NCBI GenBank assembly: GCA_900318445.1
Contig: ONKO01000003.1
Location: 62,001-126,000 of the forward strand
DNA: 64,000 nt
Source of the DNA: an uncultured Bacteroidales bacterium
GTDB taxonomy: Bacteria; Bacteroidota; Bacteroidia; Bacteroidales; UBA932
Direction of reading: 5' to 3'
Shown here one piece after another: positions 42,832 to 51,753 of the stretch. How positions within the stretch are numbered: the first letter of the stretch is position 1; each line of letters opens with the position of its first letter. The position numbers were made by a program, and so were the translations under genes. The notes beneath the pieces are model-generated. The model searched no databases. It was not told where the DNA came from and saw only the letters and a list, made by a program, of their open reading frames with translations.

Positions 42832-44040
42832 ATGCTGGATATAGAGAGATTTATTGCCAAGAACGTTACCGGTCGGGAGGAGAGTTTCTTTGTCCATGAC
42901 CTGGAAGCCCACAGCGAACAAATCCGCTCAGAGATAGCGGGGAAAAAGGTGTGCGTCATTGGCGGCGCCGGTTCCATCGGCAGCGCATACATCAAAGAAC
43001 TGGTCAAGTTTGGCCCCGCCTCCCTTACGGTGATAGACCTCAGCGAAAACGGCCTGGCAGAACTCACCCGGGACCTCCGGTCCACGGCCGGCCTCACCAT
43101 GCCGGAGGAATATCGCACCTACGCCCTCAGCTTTGCAGACCCCATCTTTGCCCGCATCTTCTGCGAGGAAAAAGGCTTTGACATTGTGGCCAACTTCAGC
43201 GCCCACAAACACGTTCGCAGCGAAAAAGACAAGTATGCCGTCCAGGCACTTCTGGAGAACAACGACATCAAGGCCGCAGGCCTCATGGACCTCCTCTCGG
43301 AGTTCCCTCCCAAACACTTTTTCTGTGTAAGCACCGACAAAGCGGCCAATCCTGTCAACGTCATGGGCGCCAGCAAGCGCATCATGGAAGACATCATCAT
43401 GGCCTACAAAGACCGTTTCAAGGTAACCACGGCCCGTTTTGCCAACGTGGCCTTCAGTAACGGTTCCCTTCCCGACGCCTGGATCCAGCGTCTTCGCCGC
43501 CGTCAGCCGCTGGCAGCCCCCAAAGACGTAAAACGCTACTTCGTTTCCCCGTCAGAGAGCGGTCAAATCTGCCTCATGGCCTGCATTCTGGGAAAGAGCG
43601 GAGAGATTTTCTTCCCACGCCTCAAGGAAAGCCAGATGAAAACCTTCTCCGAGATTTGCGACGCCTTCCTCGTAGAAAACGGCCTCGTCAAGAAAGAGTT
43701 TTCCTCGGATGCCAGTGCACGCGCCTTTGCTGCCGCCATGCCGGAGGGAAGCCGCGAATACCCTGTCGTCTACAGCCTTAGCGACACCACCGGAGAAAAA
43801 GACTTCGAGGAATTCTACGTTCCCGGAGAAAAACTGGACCTTGAACGCTTTGCTTCCCTTGGCGTCATTCTGGAGAGCCCCCGCAAGAGCGCTCCAGAGG
43901 TAAAGGCTTTCTTGGAAAAGTTGGAAACCCTCTTTGCCAATCCCGCCTTCACCAAGGAGGAAGTGGTAGACGCCATCCGAGGCTTTGTTCCCAACTTTGT
44001 CCACGAGGAAAAAGGAAAGAACCTGGACCAAAAAATGTAA
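42832..44040 (+). CDS. legB: NDP-N-acetylglucosamine 4,6-dehydratase (LegB/CapD-like)
   Basis: 402 residues from MLDIERFIAKNVTG (an alternative start at 42793 adds 13). SDR-extended fold: GGAGSIGSAYIKEL, HKHVRSEKDKYAVQALLENN, STDKAANPVNVMGASKRIME, the pattern of FlaA1/CapD/LegB inverting or retaining dehydratases. Expected to make the 4-keto-6-deoxy sugar that opens the legionaminic branch. The catalytic YxxxK is replaced in this family by MxxxK (MGASK), as seen. First gene of a ten-gene operon; the next start follows 2 bases after its stop. Confidence 0.88.
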   Translation: MLDIERFIAKNVTGREESFFVHDLEAHSEQIRSEIAGKKVCVIGGAGSIGSAYIKELVKFGPASLTVIDLSENGLAELTRDLRSTAGLTMPEEYRTYALSFADPIFARIFCEEKGFDIVANFSAHKHVRSEKDKYAVQALLENNDIKAAGLMDLLSEFPPKHFFCVSTDKAANPVNVMGASKRIMEDIIMAYKDRFKVTTARFANVAFSNGSLPDAWIQRLRRRQPLAAPKDVKRYFVSPSESGQICLMACILGKSGEIFFPRLKESQMKTFSEICDAFLVENGLVKKEFSSDASARAFAAAMPEGSREYPVVYSLSDTTGEKDFEEFYVPGEKLDLERFASLGVILESPRKSAPEVKAFLEKLETLFANPAFTKEEVVDAIRGFVPNFVHEEKGKNLDQKM

Positions 44041-44042
44041 CT

Positions 44043-45188
44043 ATGGAATTCAAAGAAATCACAGACTTTGTTCATGACCTTTACGCAAACCGGGATTTCG
44101 TTCCCCTGAGCGTTCCCCTGTTTGCCGGTAATGAGAAAAAATATCTGGAAGAGTGCATAGACACCACCTTCGTTTCCAGCGTAGGACCCTTCGTAGACCG
44201 TTTCGAGAAAGAAATTGCCGCCTACACCGGTGCAGCCCGCGCCGTCGTGTGCGTAAGCGGAACCAACGCCCTGCACATGTCTCTCCTGCTTTCGGGCGTG
44301 GAGAGAGACGACGAAGTGCTCACCCAGGCCCTCACTTTCATCGCAACCTGCAACGCCATCAGCTACATCGGCGCGCATCCCGTATTCCTGGATGTAGACC
44401 GGGAAACCCTGGGCCTGTCGCCCAGCGCCGTACGCGCCTGGCTGGAGAATAACGCCGAGCTCCGCGAAGACGGTTGCTACAACCGCCGCACCGGCCGCCG
44501 GGTGAAAGCCTGTGTCCCCATGCACACCTTCGGCCACCCCGTCCGCATCAAGGAACTCGTCACCATCTGCGAGAAATGGCACATCCAGGTGGTGGAAGAC
44601 GCCGCCGAAAGCATCGGCAGTCTCTACGAGGGACAGCATACCGGCACGTTTGCCCCCATCGGCGCGCTCAGTTTCAACGGCAACAAAACCATCACTACCG
44701 GTGGCGGCGGCATGCTCCTGTTCCAGGACGCCGCCGTGGGAGAGCACGCCAAGCACCTCACCACACAGGCCAAGATTCCCCATCGCTGGGAGTTCCGCCA
44801 CGACGAAGTAGGTTACAACTACCGCATGCCCAACATCAATGCCGCCCTGGGCTGCGCTCAGCTGGAGAACCTGGACCGCTACATTGAGAGCAAGCGCGGC
44901 ATTGCCGCCGCCTACGCCCGTTTCTTCCAGGACATGCCGGGCGTGCAGTTCTTCACGGAGCCCAAAGGCTGCCGGTCCAACTACTGGCTCAACGCCATTA
45001 TCCTGGAAGACCGTGCCGCCCGTGATGAGTTCCTGGAGTTCAGCAACGACCATGGTGTCATGACGCGTCCCGTGTGGGAGCTCATGAACCGTCTTCCCAT
45101 GTTCGAGCACTGCGAGAATGACGGTCTCGCCAACTCCATTTGGCTGGCCGACCGCATTGTCAATATTCCCAGCAGCCCCAAGTTATGA
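44043..45188 (+). CDS. legC: PLP-dependent sugar aminotransferase (LegC family)
   Basis: 381 residues, DegT/DnrJ/EryC1 family. PLP lysine Lys215 in NGNKTITTGGGG; EDAAESIGSLYEG precedes it. The N-terminal PLSVPLFAGNEKKYLEECID is LegC-like. Transfers an amino group to C4 of the keto sugar. Its stop overlaps the legG start (ATGA). Confidence 0.92.
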   Translation: MEFKEITDFVHDLYANRDFVPLSVPLFAGNEKKYLEECIDTTFVSSVGPFVDRFEKEIAAYTGAARAVVCVSGTNALHMSLLLSGVERDDEVLTQALTFIATCNAISYIGAHPVFLDVDRETLGLSPSAVRAWLENNAELREDGCYNRRTGRRVKACVPMHTFGHPVRIKELVTICEKWHIQVVEDAAESIGSLYEGQHTGTFAPIGALSFNGNKTITTGGGGMLLFQDAAVGEHAKHLTTQAKIPHRWEFRHDEVGYNYRMPNINAALGCAQLENLDRYIESKRGIAAAYARFFQDMPGVQFFTEPKGCRSNYWLNAIILEDRAARDEFLEFSNDHGVMTRPVWELMNRLPMFEHCENDGLANSIWLADRIVNIPSSPKL

Positions 45189-46282
45189 AAACCATAGCCG
45201 TCGTCACCGCCACCCGGGCCGAATACGGCCTTCTTCGCAGAACCATAGAGGCGCTGCGGGAAGAGCCCTCTTTTGACGTCCGGCTCATCGTGACCGGCAC
45301 GCATCTGAGCCCGGCCTTTGGAGAGACCTGGAAGCAAATACAGAAGGACGGCCTCAAGATAGACGAAAAAATTGACTACCTCTCCGAGGACCGCTCTCCC
45401 GCCGGCATAGCCCGCGAGGCCGCCCGCTGCGCCCAGCTCTTTGCCGACGCCTTCGAGGCCATGCAGCCGCAGCTGCTCCTGGTGCTGGGAGACCGCTACG
45501 AACTGCTCCCCATTTGCTCCACCGCCCTTATCATGGGCATTCCCATTGCCCACATTGCCGGAGGAGAACACACCGAGGGCGCCATTGACGACGCCGTCCG
45601 TAACGCCGTCACCATGATGGCCACGGTGCACTTCCCCAACAGTGAAGAAGCCGCCCGGGAGGTCATCCGCCTCCGTGGCAGCGACCAGAACGTATTTGAA
45701 GTAGGAGAACCCGGCGCAGAGCATATCCTCAAGGCCGTCCATCCTTCCCGGGAGGAACTGGCCGCCCGGCTGGGTCTGGATCCTTCCAAGCCCTGGGTCA
45801 TGGCCACCCTTCACCCGGAAACCCGCGAGAGCGAAGACTACAACCTCAACATGGCCCAAAGTATGCTGGATGCCCTTCGCACCCTCCAGGGACACGAAAT
45901 TGTTCTCTCCAAGGCCAATGCGGACTTTTGCGGCGAAAAGATGAACAAGCTCTACGAGGCCGCCCGCGGCGTGCATCTCTTCTCCTCGCTGGGCCAGGAA
46001 GTCTTCCTGGGCATGATGAAAGAAGCCGCCCTCATGGTGGGCAACTCCAGCAGCGGCGTCATCGAAGCTCCGCTCTTTGGAACGCCGGTCATCAACATCG
46101 GCCACCGGCAAACCGGACGGAAGATGAGCCGCTGTGTCATCAGCTGCGAAGCTTCCCTGCCGGCCATCCAGAAAGCCATCGGCTCCGTGAAGGGCCGCTT
46201 CCAGCCAGACATCCTCCCGGGCACCGGACACACTTCCGAGCTCATCGTCAAGCATTTAAAAGAATACTTCCATGAACAGTAA
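45185..46282 (+). CDS. legG: Hydrolysing UDP/GDP-sugar 2-epimerase (LegG/NeuC family)
   Basis: 365 residues, epimerase_2 fold: VVTATRAEYGLLRRTIEALR, VLGDRYELLPICSTALIMG, AHIAGGEHTEGAIDDAVRNA, NSSSGVIEAPLFGTPVINIG. Removes the nucleotide and inverts C2, giving the mannose-configured amino sugar that LegI condenses. Overlaps the next gene by 11 bases. Confidence 0.93.
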   Translation: MKTIAVVTATRAEYGLLRRTIEALREEPSFDVRLIVTGTHLSPAFGETWKQIQKDGLKIDEKIDYLSEDRSPAGIAREAARCAQLFADAFEAMQPQLLLVLGDRYELLPICSTALIMGIPIAHIAGGEHTEGAIDDAVRNAVTMMATVHFPNSEEAAREVIRLRGSDQNVFEVGEPGAEHILKAVHPSREELAARLGLDPSKPWVMATLHPETRESEDYNLNMAQSMLDALRTLQGHEIVLSKANADFCGEKMNKLYEAARGVHLFSSLGQEVFLGMMKEAALMVGNSSSGVIEAPLFGTPVINIGHRQTGRKMSRCVISCEASLPAIQKAIGSVKGRFQPDILPGTGHTSELIVKHLKEYFHEQ

Positions 46283-47411
46283 GGACCTTCGCACGCCGTG
46301 CTTCATACTGGATGCCACCGAGCTCCGCAAGCTGTACCGCGGGTTCCGCGATGCACTTAAGGCTCATTTTGCCGCATCGGAGGTTGCCTACTCCGTGAAG
46401 ACCAACTCCAACCCGGCGCTTCTCCGTGTGCTCCTCGAAGAAGGAGCAGCGGCGGAGGTAGTGTCAGATACCGAATACGACCTTGCCTGTGCCATGGGGT
46501 TCGGCCATATTGTCTTCAACGGGCCCGTCAAAGGGAAAGAGCATTTTCTGAAGGCCCTTGCCGCCGGGCACACCGTGAACATTGACAGCAAACGGGAGCT
46601 CCAGTGGCTGGAGGAACTTCCCGCCGGCACTGAGGCCCATGTGGGACTTCGCGTCAATGTAGGCCTCGCGGAGGACGAAACCTTCTCCCGCTTCGGCTTT
46701 GACGCGCCGGAACTGGCGCACGCCATCGGCCAAATTCATCGCATCCCCGGGGTTCGCCTTGCCGGTCTGCACCTGCACCGCACGTCCAAAACGCGCAGCC
46801 TGGAAGTTTATCGCGCCATTGCCGCCAAGGCGTGCGAAATTCTCGAGACTTATCACCTCTCGCCCGAATATATTGACATCGGCGGAGGATATTTTGGCGA
46901 CATGCCCGGGAAACCTACATTTGAGGACTACGCCGCCACCCTTGCGGAGGGCCTCAAAGACTATCCCGGAGCCCGCATCATTGTGGAGCCCGGCAACGCC
47001 CTCTGCGCCGGTTCCTTCTCTTTCCTCAGCAGCGTGCTGGACGTGAAAGAGGTTCAGGGAGAAACCATTGTCGTATGTGACGGAAGCCGCAACGACATAG
47101 ACCCTTTCTTCCGTAAAACAGACTATTTCAAGCAGTTTCCCACCGTGAAACCCGGAACGCCCACCGTTCCCAGCCAAACGGTCGTGGGGAGCACCTGCCT
47201 GGAGAACGACCGCCTCTTCCACCTGGAGAACGGTCCTCGCCTTCAGGTGGGAGACCGCATTGCTTTTCTCAATACAGGTGCCTATACCATGGCGCTATCT
47301 CCCCTTTTCATCCGCTATTTCCCGCGGGTGTACGTGCTGGAAGACGGGCAGTACCGTCTGGCCAGTGAGGAGTGGCGCGCACAAGACTACTTAAACGCTT
47401 ATGGAATATAA
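46272..47411 (+). CDS. Fold-III PLP-dependent decarboxylase, unusual member of a NulO operon
   Basis: 379 residues of the diaminopimelate/ornithine decarboxylase family. Lys43 in YSVKTNSNP binds PLP; HLHRTSK, IDIGGGYFGDMPG (phosphate loop), IVEPGNALCAG and the second-subunit catalytic Cys in GSTCLENDRLF are present, so it should be active. Substrate unknown. Legionaminic operons do not need this enzyme; together with the next gene it suggests synthesis or attachment of an amino-acid-derived group. Overlaps both neighbours, so it is integral to the operon. Confidence 0.88.
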   Translation: MNSKDLRTPCFILDATELRKLYRGFRDALKAHFAASEVAYSVKTNSNPALLRVLLEEGAAAEVVSDTEYDLACAMGFGHIVFNGPVKGKEHFLKALAAGHTVNIDSKRELQWLEELPAGTEAHVGLRVNVGLAEDETFSRFGFDAPELAHAIGQIHRIPGVRLAGLHLHRTSKTRSLEVYRAIAAKACEILETYHLSPEYIDIGGGYFGDMPGKPTFEDYAATLAEGLKDYPGARIIVEPGNALCAGSFSFLSSVLDVKEVQGETIVVCDGSRNDIDPFFRKTDYFKQFPTVKPGTPTVPSQTVVGSTCLENDRLFHLENGPRLQVGDRIAFLNTGAYTMALSPLFIRYFPRVYVLEDGQYRLASEEWRAQDYLNAYGI

Positions 47412-48399
47412 TCTTCTTTGTTGCAACGTGGGCCGTCGCGGCCGCCTGATGCTGGATTTCCGTCAGTCCCTCGCCGGGAAAGGCACGGTGGTGGGCACCG
47501 ACAACTGGTCGGTGGCGCCCGCCCTCTTCCTGGCCGACAAGATGTACGTCACGCCCAAGATCAAAGACCCCGGCTATATAGACGAAGTGCTCGCCATCTG
47601 CGAGAAGGAAAAGATCCGTGCCGTGAGCACGTTCATCGATCCGGAAATCGAACTCCTGGCCCACTACCGCGACCAGTTCATCGCCCGCGGCATCCTGCCC
47701 CTGTGTCCCAGCGAGCACACGGCCCTGCTGTGCATGGACAAGTACCTCATGTTCAAGCACCTGAAGGAGAAGGGCGTACGCACGGTCCTCACCTACCGCA
47801 CCCTGGCCGACTTCCAGGCCGGACTGGGCGCCGGAGAGATTGACTTCCCCGTGTTCATCAAGCCCGTCAAGGGCAGCGGCAGCGTAGGTGCCCGCCGGGT
47901 GAACGACATGGAAACCCTCAAGGAACTCTTCGCCGAAGGAGCCCACGACTACATCATCCAGGAACTGATGACCGGAGGAGACTGTGATGCCGATGTCTAC
48001 GTAGACTGCATCTCCCACGAGGTCGTTTCCGTCTTCTCCAAGCGCAAGATCGAGACCCGCATCGGCGGCGCCTCCAAGACCATCAGCTTCAAGGATCCCG
48101 CCCTCATCGACTTCGTGAAGGAAGTGGTGGGCGTGCTGGAGCTGAGCGGTCCCTGCGACATGGACTTCTTCTACAAGGACGGCCAGTACTACCTGTCCGA
48201 GATCAATCCCCGCTTCGGCGGCGCCTACCTGCACGCTTACGGTGCGGGCGTAGACTTCGTAAAATACATCCTCCGCAACATGGACGGGCAGGCCAACGAG
48301 CCGGAAATCGGCAACTACGACGAAGGCGTGCTCATGCTCATGTACGACGACGTGGTCATCACCCGCGAGAAGGACCTCCTCAGAGACTACCATGACTAA
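47401..48399 (+). CDS. ATP-grasp ligase (CarB/PylC-like)
   Basis: 332 residues. N-terminal Rossmann-like part starting MEYNLLCCNVGRRGRLMLDF, then an ATP-grasp core: MDKYLMFKHLKEKGV, FPVFIKPVKGSGSVGARRVN (ATP-binding lysines), YIIQELMTGGDCDADVYVD, and the metal-binding LSEINPRFGG. Such enzymes join a carboxylate to an amine. In this operon the natural guess is acylation of the amino sugar or of the finished nonulosonic acid. No N-acetyltransferase (LegH) was found in the operon. Overlaps legI by 8 bases. Confidence 0.87.
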   Translation: MEYNLLCCNVGRRGRLMLDFRQSLAGKGTVVGTDNWSVAPALFLADKMYVTPKIKDPGYIDEVLAICEKEKIRAVSTFIDPEIELLAHYRDQFIARGILPLCPSEHTALLCMDKYLMFKHLKEKGVRTVLTYRTLADFQAGLGAGEIDFPVFIKPVKGSGSVGARRVNDMETLKELFAEGAHDYIIQELMTGGDCDADVYVDCISHEVVSVFSKRKIETRIGGASKTISFKDPALIDFVKEVVGVLELSGPCDMDFFYKDGQYYLSEINPRFGGAYLHAYGAGVDFVKYILRNMDGQANEPEIGNYDEGVLMLMYDDVVITREKDLLRDYHD

Positions 48400-49390
48400 G
48401 ACCTTCATCATAGCCGAAGCCGGCGTGAACCACAACGGCCGCCTGGACCTGGCGCTCAAGCTCTGCGACGCCGCGAAGGCCGCCGGGGCCGATGCCGTCA
48501 AGTTCCAGACGTGGGTGACGGAGAAAATCATTTCTCCGGACACGCAGAAGGCCGATTACCAGAAGGCCAACACCGGCGCGGCGCAGTCCCAGTACGAGAT
48601 GTTGAAGGCGCTGGAGCTGGGCTATGGGGAATTCGAGCAGATCAAGCGCTACTGCGACTCCATCGGCATCACCTTCCTCTCTACCGGAGACAACCCCGAG
48701 GACATCGACTTCCTGCTGGGGCTGGGCATGCCGCTGGTGAAAATCGGCTCGGGAGATATCACCAACATTCCCCTCCTCCGGCACATCGGCGCCTGCGGAA
48801 AACCCGTCATCCTCTCTACCGGCATGGCCGATATGGAGATGGTGAAGCGGGCCTACCGCACCCTGCAGGAAGCCGGTGCCCGTGAGATTACCGTGCTCCA
48901 CTGCACCACCAACTACCCCTGCCCGCCGGAAGAGGTGAACCTGAAGGCCATGCTCACCATCGGCCGGGAGCTGGGCTGCCCCGTGGGTTATTCGGACCAT
49001 ACCCTGGGCAGCGAGGTCCCCGTGGCCGCCGTGGCCCTGGGCGCTACCGTCATCGAAAAGCACCTGACGCTGGACGCCCGAATGGACGGACCGGACCACG
49101 CCGCCTCCATGGAGCCCGCCCCCTTCGGGGAGATGTGCCGGGAGATCCGCGCCATCGAAAAGGCCCTGGGCAGCGGCGTCAAGGAGCCCAACGAGAGCGA
49201 GAAGAAGATCTGCGGCGTAGTGCTCAAGCGCATCGTCGCCGCCCGTCCCATTGCGAAGGGAGAGATCCTGTCGGCCGATAACCTCGCCGTCAAGCGCGCC
49301 CCCGAAGGGCCCGCCGCCTCCTGCTGGGACCAGGTCATCGGCACCACGGCCGGCAAAGACTACAAGCAAGACGAAGCCATCCAATTATGA
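48392..49390 (+). CDS. legI: Nonulosonic (legionaminic-type) acid synthase
   Basis: 332 residues, NeuB family: TIM barrel (FIIAEAGVNHNGRLDLALKL, KFQTWVTEKI, KIGSGDITNIPLLRHI, YSDHTLGSEVPVAAVALGA) and C-terminal antifreeze-like SAF domain (from about 270, RRIVAARPIAKGEILSADNL-like). Condenses the amino sugar with phosphoenolpyruvate. Confidence 0.95.
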   Translation: MTKTFIIAEAGVNHNGRLDLALKLCDAAKAAGADAVKFQTWVTEKIISPDTQKADYQKANTGAAQSQYEMLKALELGYGEFEQIKRYCDSIGITFLSTGDNPEDIDFLLGLGMPLVKIGSGDITNIPLLRHIGACGKPVILSTGMADMEMVKRAYRTLQEAGAREITVLHCTTNYPCPPEEVNLKAMLTIGRELGCPVGYSDHTLGSEVPVAAVALGATVIEKHLTLDARMDGPDHAASMEPAPFGEMCREIRAIEKALGSGVKEPNESEKKICGVVLKRIVAARPIAKGEILSADNLAVKRAPEGPAASCWDQVIGTTAGKDYKQDEAIQL

Positions 49391-50106
49391 GAACGCTCAT
49401 CACCATATGCGCCCGCGGAGGTTCCAAAGGCATTCCCGGCAAGAATATCAAGTCCATCGCCGGAAAACCGCTCATGGGCTATACCATCGACTGCGCCCGC
49501 AAGGTACAGCAGGCCCTGGGAAATACAGATATCATCCTCTCCACGGACTCCGACGAAATCATCCGCGTAGCGGCCTCCCTGGGCCTTGAAACACCCTACC
49601 GCCGCCCGGCCGAACTGGCCAACGACACCTGCGGCAAGCTGGACGCCATCGACCATGCCTGGCGCTGGGCCGAGGAGTACTATAACTGCCGCTACGACTA
49701 CGTACTGGACCTGGACTGCACCGCCCCCCTGCGCAACCTGGAGGACGTGCTGGCCGGCTTCGGCATCCTGGAGAAGGACGCCAAAGCCCTGGACCTGTTC
49801 TCCGTGAGCCCCGCCGCCCGCAATCCCTACTTCAACATGGTGGAGCAGAAGGAGAGCGGCTACTTTGACCTCGTGTGCGACGGAAGCGCCTTCACCAGCC
49901 GTCAGAGCGCACCCAGGGTATACGACATGAACGCCTCCTACTACATTTACAGGAGAGCCTTCTTCGAGCAGGGCCTGCGGGATCCCAATACTCCCCTCTC
50001 CCTGGTCTACGTGATGCCGCACCGCTGCTTCGACCTGGACGAGCCGGTCGATTTCGACTTCATGGAATACCTGCTGGAAAACGGCAAACTGGGTTTTGAA
50101 CTATGA
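49387..50106 (+). CDS. legF: CMP-nonulosonate cytidylyltransferase
   Basis: 239 residues, NeuA/LegF family: ITICARGGSKGIPGKNIKSI (CTP loop), ILSTDSDEIIRVAASLG, YVLDLDCTAPLRNLEDV, YDMNASYYIYRR. Activates the sugar as CMP-NulO for transfer onto surface glycans. Overlaps neighbours by 4 bases each. Confidence 0.94.
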   Translation: MRTLITICARGGSKGIPGKNIKSIAGKPLMGYTIDCARKVQQALGNTDIILSTDSDEIIRVAASLGLETPYRRPAELANDTCGKLDAIDHAWRWAEEYYNCRYDYVLDLDCTAPLRNLEDVLAGFGILEKDAKALDLFSVSPAARNPYFNMVEQKESGYFDLVCDGSAFTSRQSAPRVYDMNASYYIYRRAFFEQGLRDPNTPLSLVYVMPHRCFDLDEPVDFDFMEYLLENGKLGFEL

Positions 50107-51008
50107 GAGTACTGATGGTAGGACTGGGCTCCATCGCCCGCAAACACATGGCTGCCCTGCGCACGCTGGACCCCACCGTGGAACTCACCGCCTGGCGCAG
50201 TTCCCGCACGGGCGCTTCCGTGGAAGGCGTAAGGGACGTCTATGAGCTGCCCCTGGACGGCGGCTTCGACTTTGCCGTGGTGTGCAACCCCACCTCCTGC
50301 CATGCCGACACTGTCAAAGCCCTGCTGGCACTGAACATCCCGCTCTTCATCGAAAAGCCCCTTTTCTCGGAGCTGGGTCATGAAGAGCTGCTGGAGGAAA
50401 TCCGCCGCAAAGGCATCCTTACCTACGTAGCCTGCAACATGCGTTTCGAAGACACGCTGCAGTACCTGCACGACCATGTGAAGGAACTCCGCGTGAACGA
50501 AGTGAACGTCTACTGCGGTTCCTACCTGCCTTCCTGGCGGCCGGGCACCGACTGGCGCAATGGCTACAGCGCCCGCGAGGAGCTGGGCGGCGGCGTGCAC
50601 CGGGACCTCATCCACGAGCTGGACTACATCCACTGGATCTTCGGAAACCCCGTGCGTTCCCGCAAGGTGCTGCGCAGCGTCTCCAGCCTGGAGATCGGTG
50701 CCGTGGACTATGCCAACTACCTGCTGGAATACCCCGGCTTCACCGCCTCGGTGGTGCTCAACTACTTCCGCAAGGACTACCGCCGCACGGTGGAGATCGT
50801 GGCCGACGGGACCACCTGGACGGCCGACCTGGCCGCAGGCACCGTCACTGACGAAACGGGCCGCGTACTCTTCCGCAGCGCCCAGACGGGAGACGATGAT
50901 TACCTGGCGCAGATGCGCGCCTTCGTGCAGCTGGTGAAGCAGAAAGCCACCACCTGCGACAATGATGTATTTGAAGCTTACGAAGTATTGAAATTATGCT
51001 TGGAATAA
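50103..51008 (+). CDS. Gfo/Idh/MocA-family oxidoreductase
   Basis: 301 residues. NAD(P) loop MVGLGSIARKHMAALR, EKP motif in LFIEKPLFSE, and GGGVHRDLIHELDYIHWIFG for the catalytic His region. Found in legionaminic-type loci next to PtmE/PtmA genes; its exact reaction there is not settled to my knowledge. Confidence 0.88.
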   Translation: MRVLMVGLGSIARKHMAALRTLDPTVELTAWRSSRTGASVEGVRDVYELPLDGGFDFAVVCNPTSCHADTVKALLALNIPLFIEKPLFSELGHEELLEEIRRKGILTYVACNMRFEDTLQYLHDHVKELRVNEVNVYCGSYLPSWRPGTDWRNGYSAREELGGGVHRDLIHELDYIHWIFGNPVRSRKVLRSVSSLEIGAVDYANYLLEYPGFTASVVLNYFRKDYRRTVEIVADGTTWTADLAAGTVTDETGRVLFRSAQTGDDDYLAQMRAFVQLVKQKATTCDNDVFEAYEVLKLCLE

Positions 51009-51751
51009 AAGACAAAACCGTAATCGTCACCGGAGGCTGCGGCCTCATCGGCCGTGAGATTGTGAAGGAGCTCAAGGAGGAGGGTGCCCGCGTGGTGAAC
51101 GCAGACATCGCCCTGGAGACATCGGCCCAGGACCTCACCTATAAGCTGGACCTCTCCGACAACGCCTCCATCGACGGCCTGGTGGCCTTCGCGAAGGAGC
51201 ACTGCGGCCGCATCGACGCCCTCATCAACAGCGCCTACCCGCATACGAAGGACTGGAGCGACTACTTCTTCGAGGAAGAGCCCTTCGAGCACTTCAAGAA
51301 GAACGTGGAGCTGCAACTGGACAGCGTATTCTACCTGGACCAGCAGGTGGCGAAAGTGATGATGGAGCAGAAAGACGGCGCCATCGTGAACTTCGGTTCC
51401 ATCTACGGCATCGTGGGCAACGACTTCACGGTGTATGAAGAATACGGCGGCACCTCCACCGGTGCCTACTGCGCCATCAAGGGCGGTATCATCAACTTCA
51501 CGCGCTACCTGGCCAGCTACCTGGGCAAGTGGAACGTACGCGTGAACTGCGTGTCCCCCGGCGGCGTCTTTGACCGCAACAGCAAGGAGCAGAACCAGAT
51601 TTTCCTGCGCAACTATACCCATAAGTGTCCCATGAAACGCATGGCCGAGCCCGAGGACATCGCTCCCGTGGCCATTTTCCTGGCCTCCGACATGGCCCGC
51701 TACGTAACCGGACAGAACATCGCCGCCGACGGCGGCTGGACAGCCATTTAA
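50996..51751 (+). CDS. ptmA: Short-chain dehydrogenase (PtmA-like)
   Basis: 251 residues, classical SDR: VTGGCGLIGREIVKELKEEG, NFGSIYGIVGND (Ser), GAYCAIKGGIIN (YxxxK), DGGWTAI end. Resembles PtmA of Campylobacter legionaminic clusters, implicated in making the amino-sugar precursor. Overlaps the previous gene by 13 bases. Confidence 0.85.
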   Translation: MLGIKDKTVIVTGGCGLIGREIVKELKEEGARVVNADIALETSAQDLTYKLDLSDNASIDGLVAFAKEHCGRIDALINSAYPHTKDWSDYFFEEEPFEHFKKNVELQLDSVFYLDQQVAKVMMEQKDGAIVNFGSIYGIVGNDFTVYEEYGGTSTGAYCAIKGGIINFTRYLASYLGKWNVRVNCVSPGGVFDRNSKEQNQIFLRNYTHKCPMKRMAEPEDIAPVAIFLASDMARYVTGQNIAADGGWTAI

Positions 51752-51753
51752 GT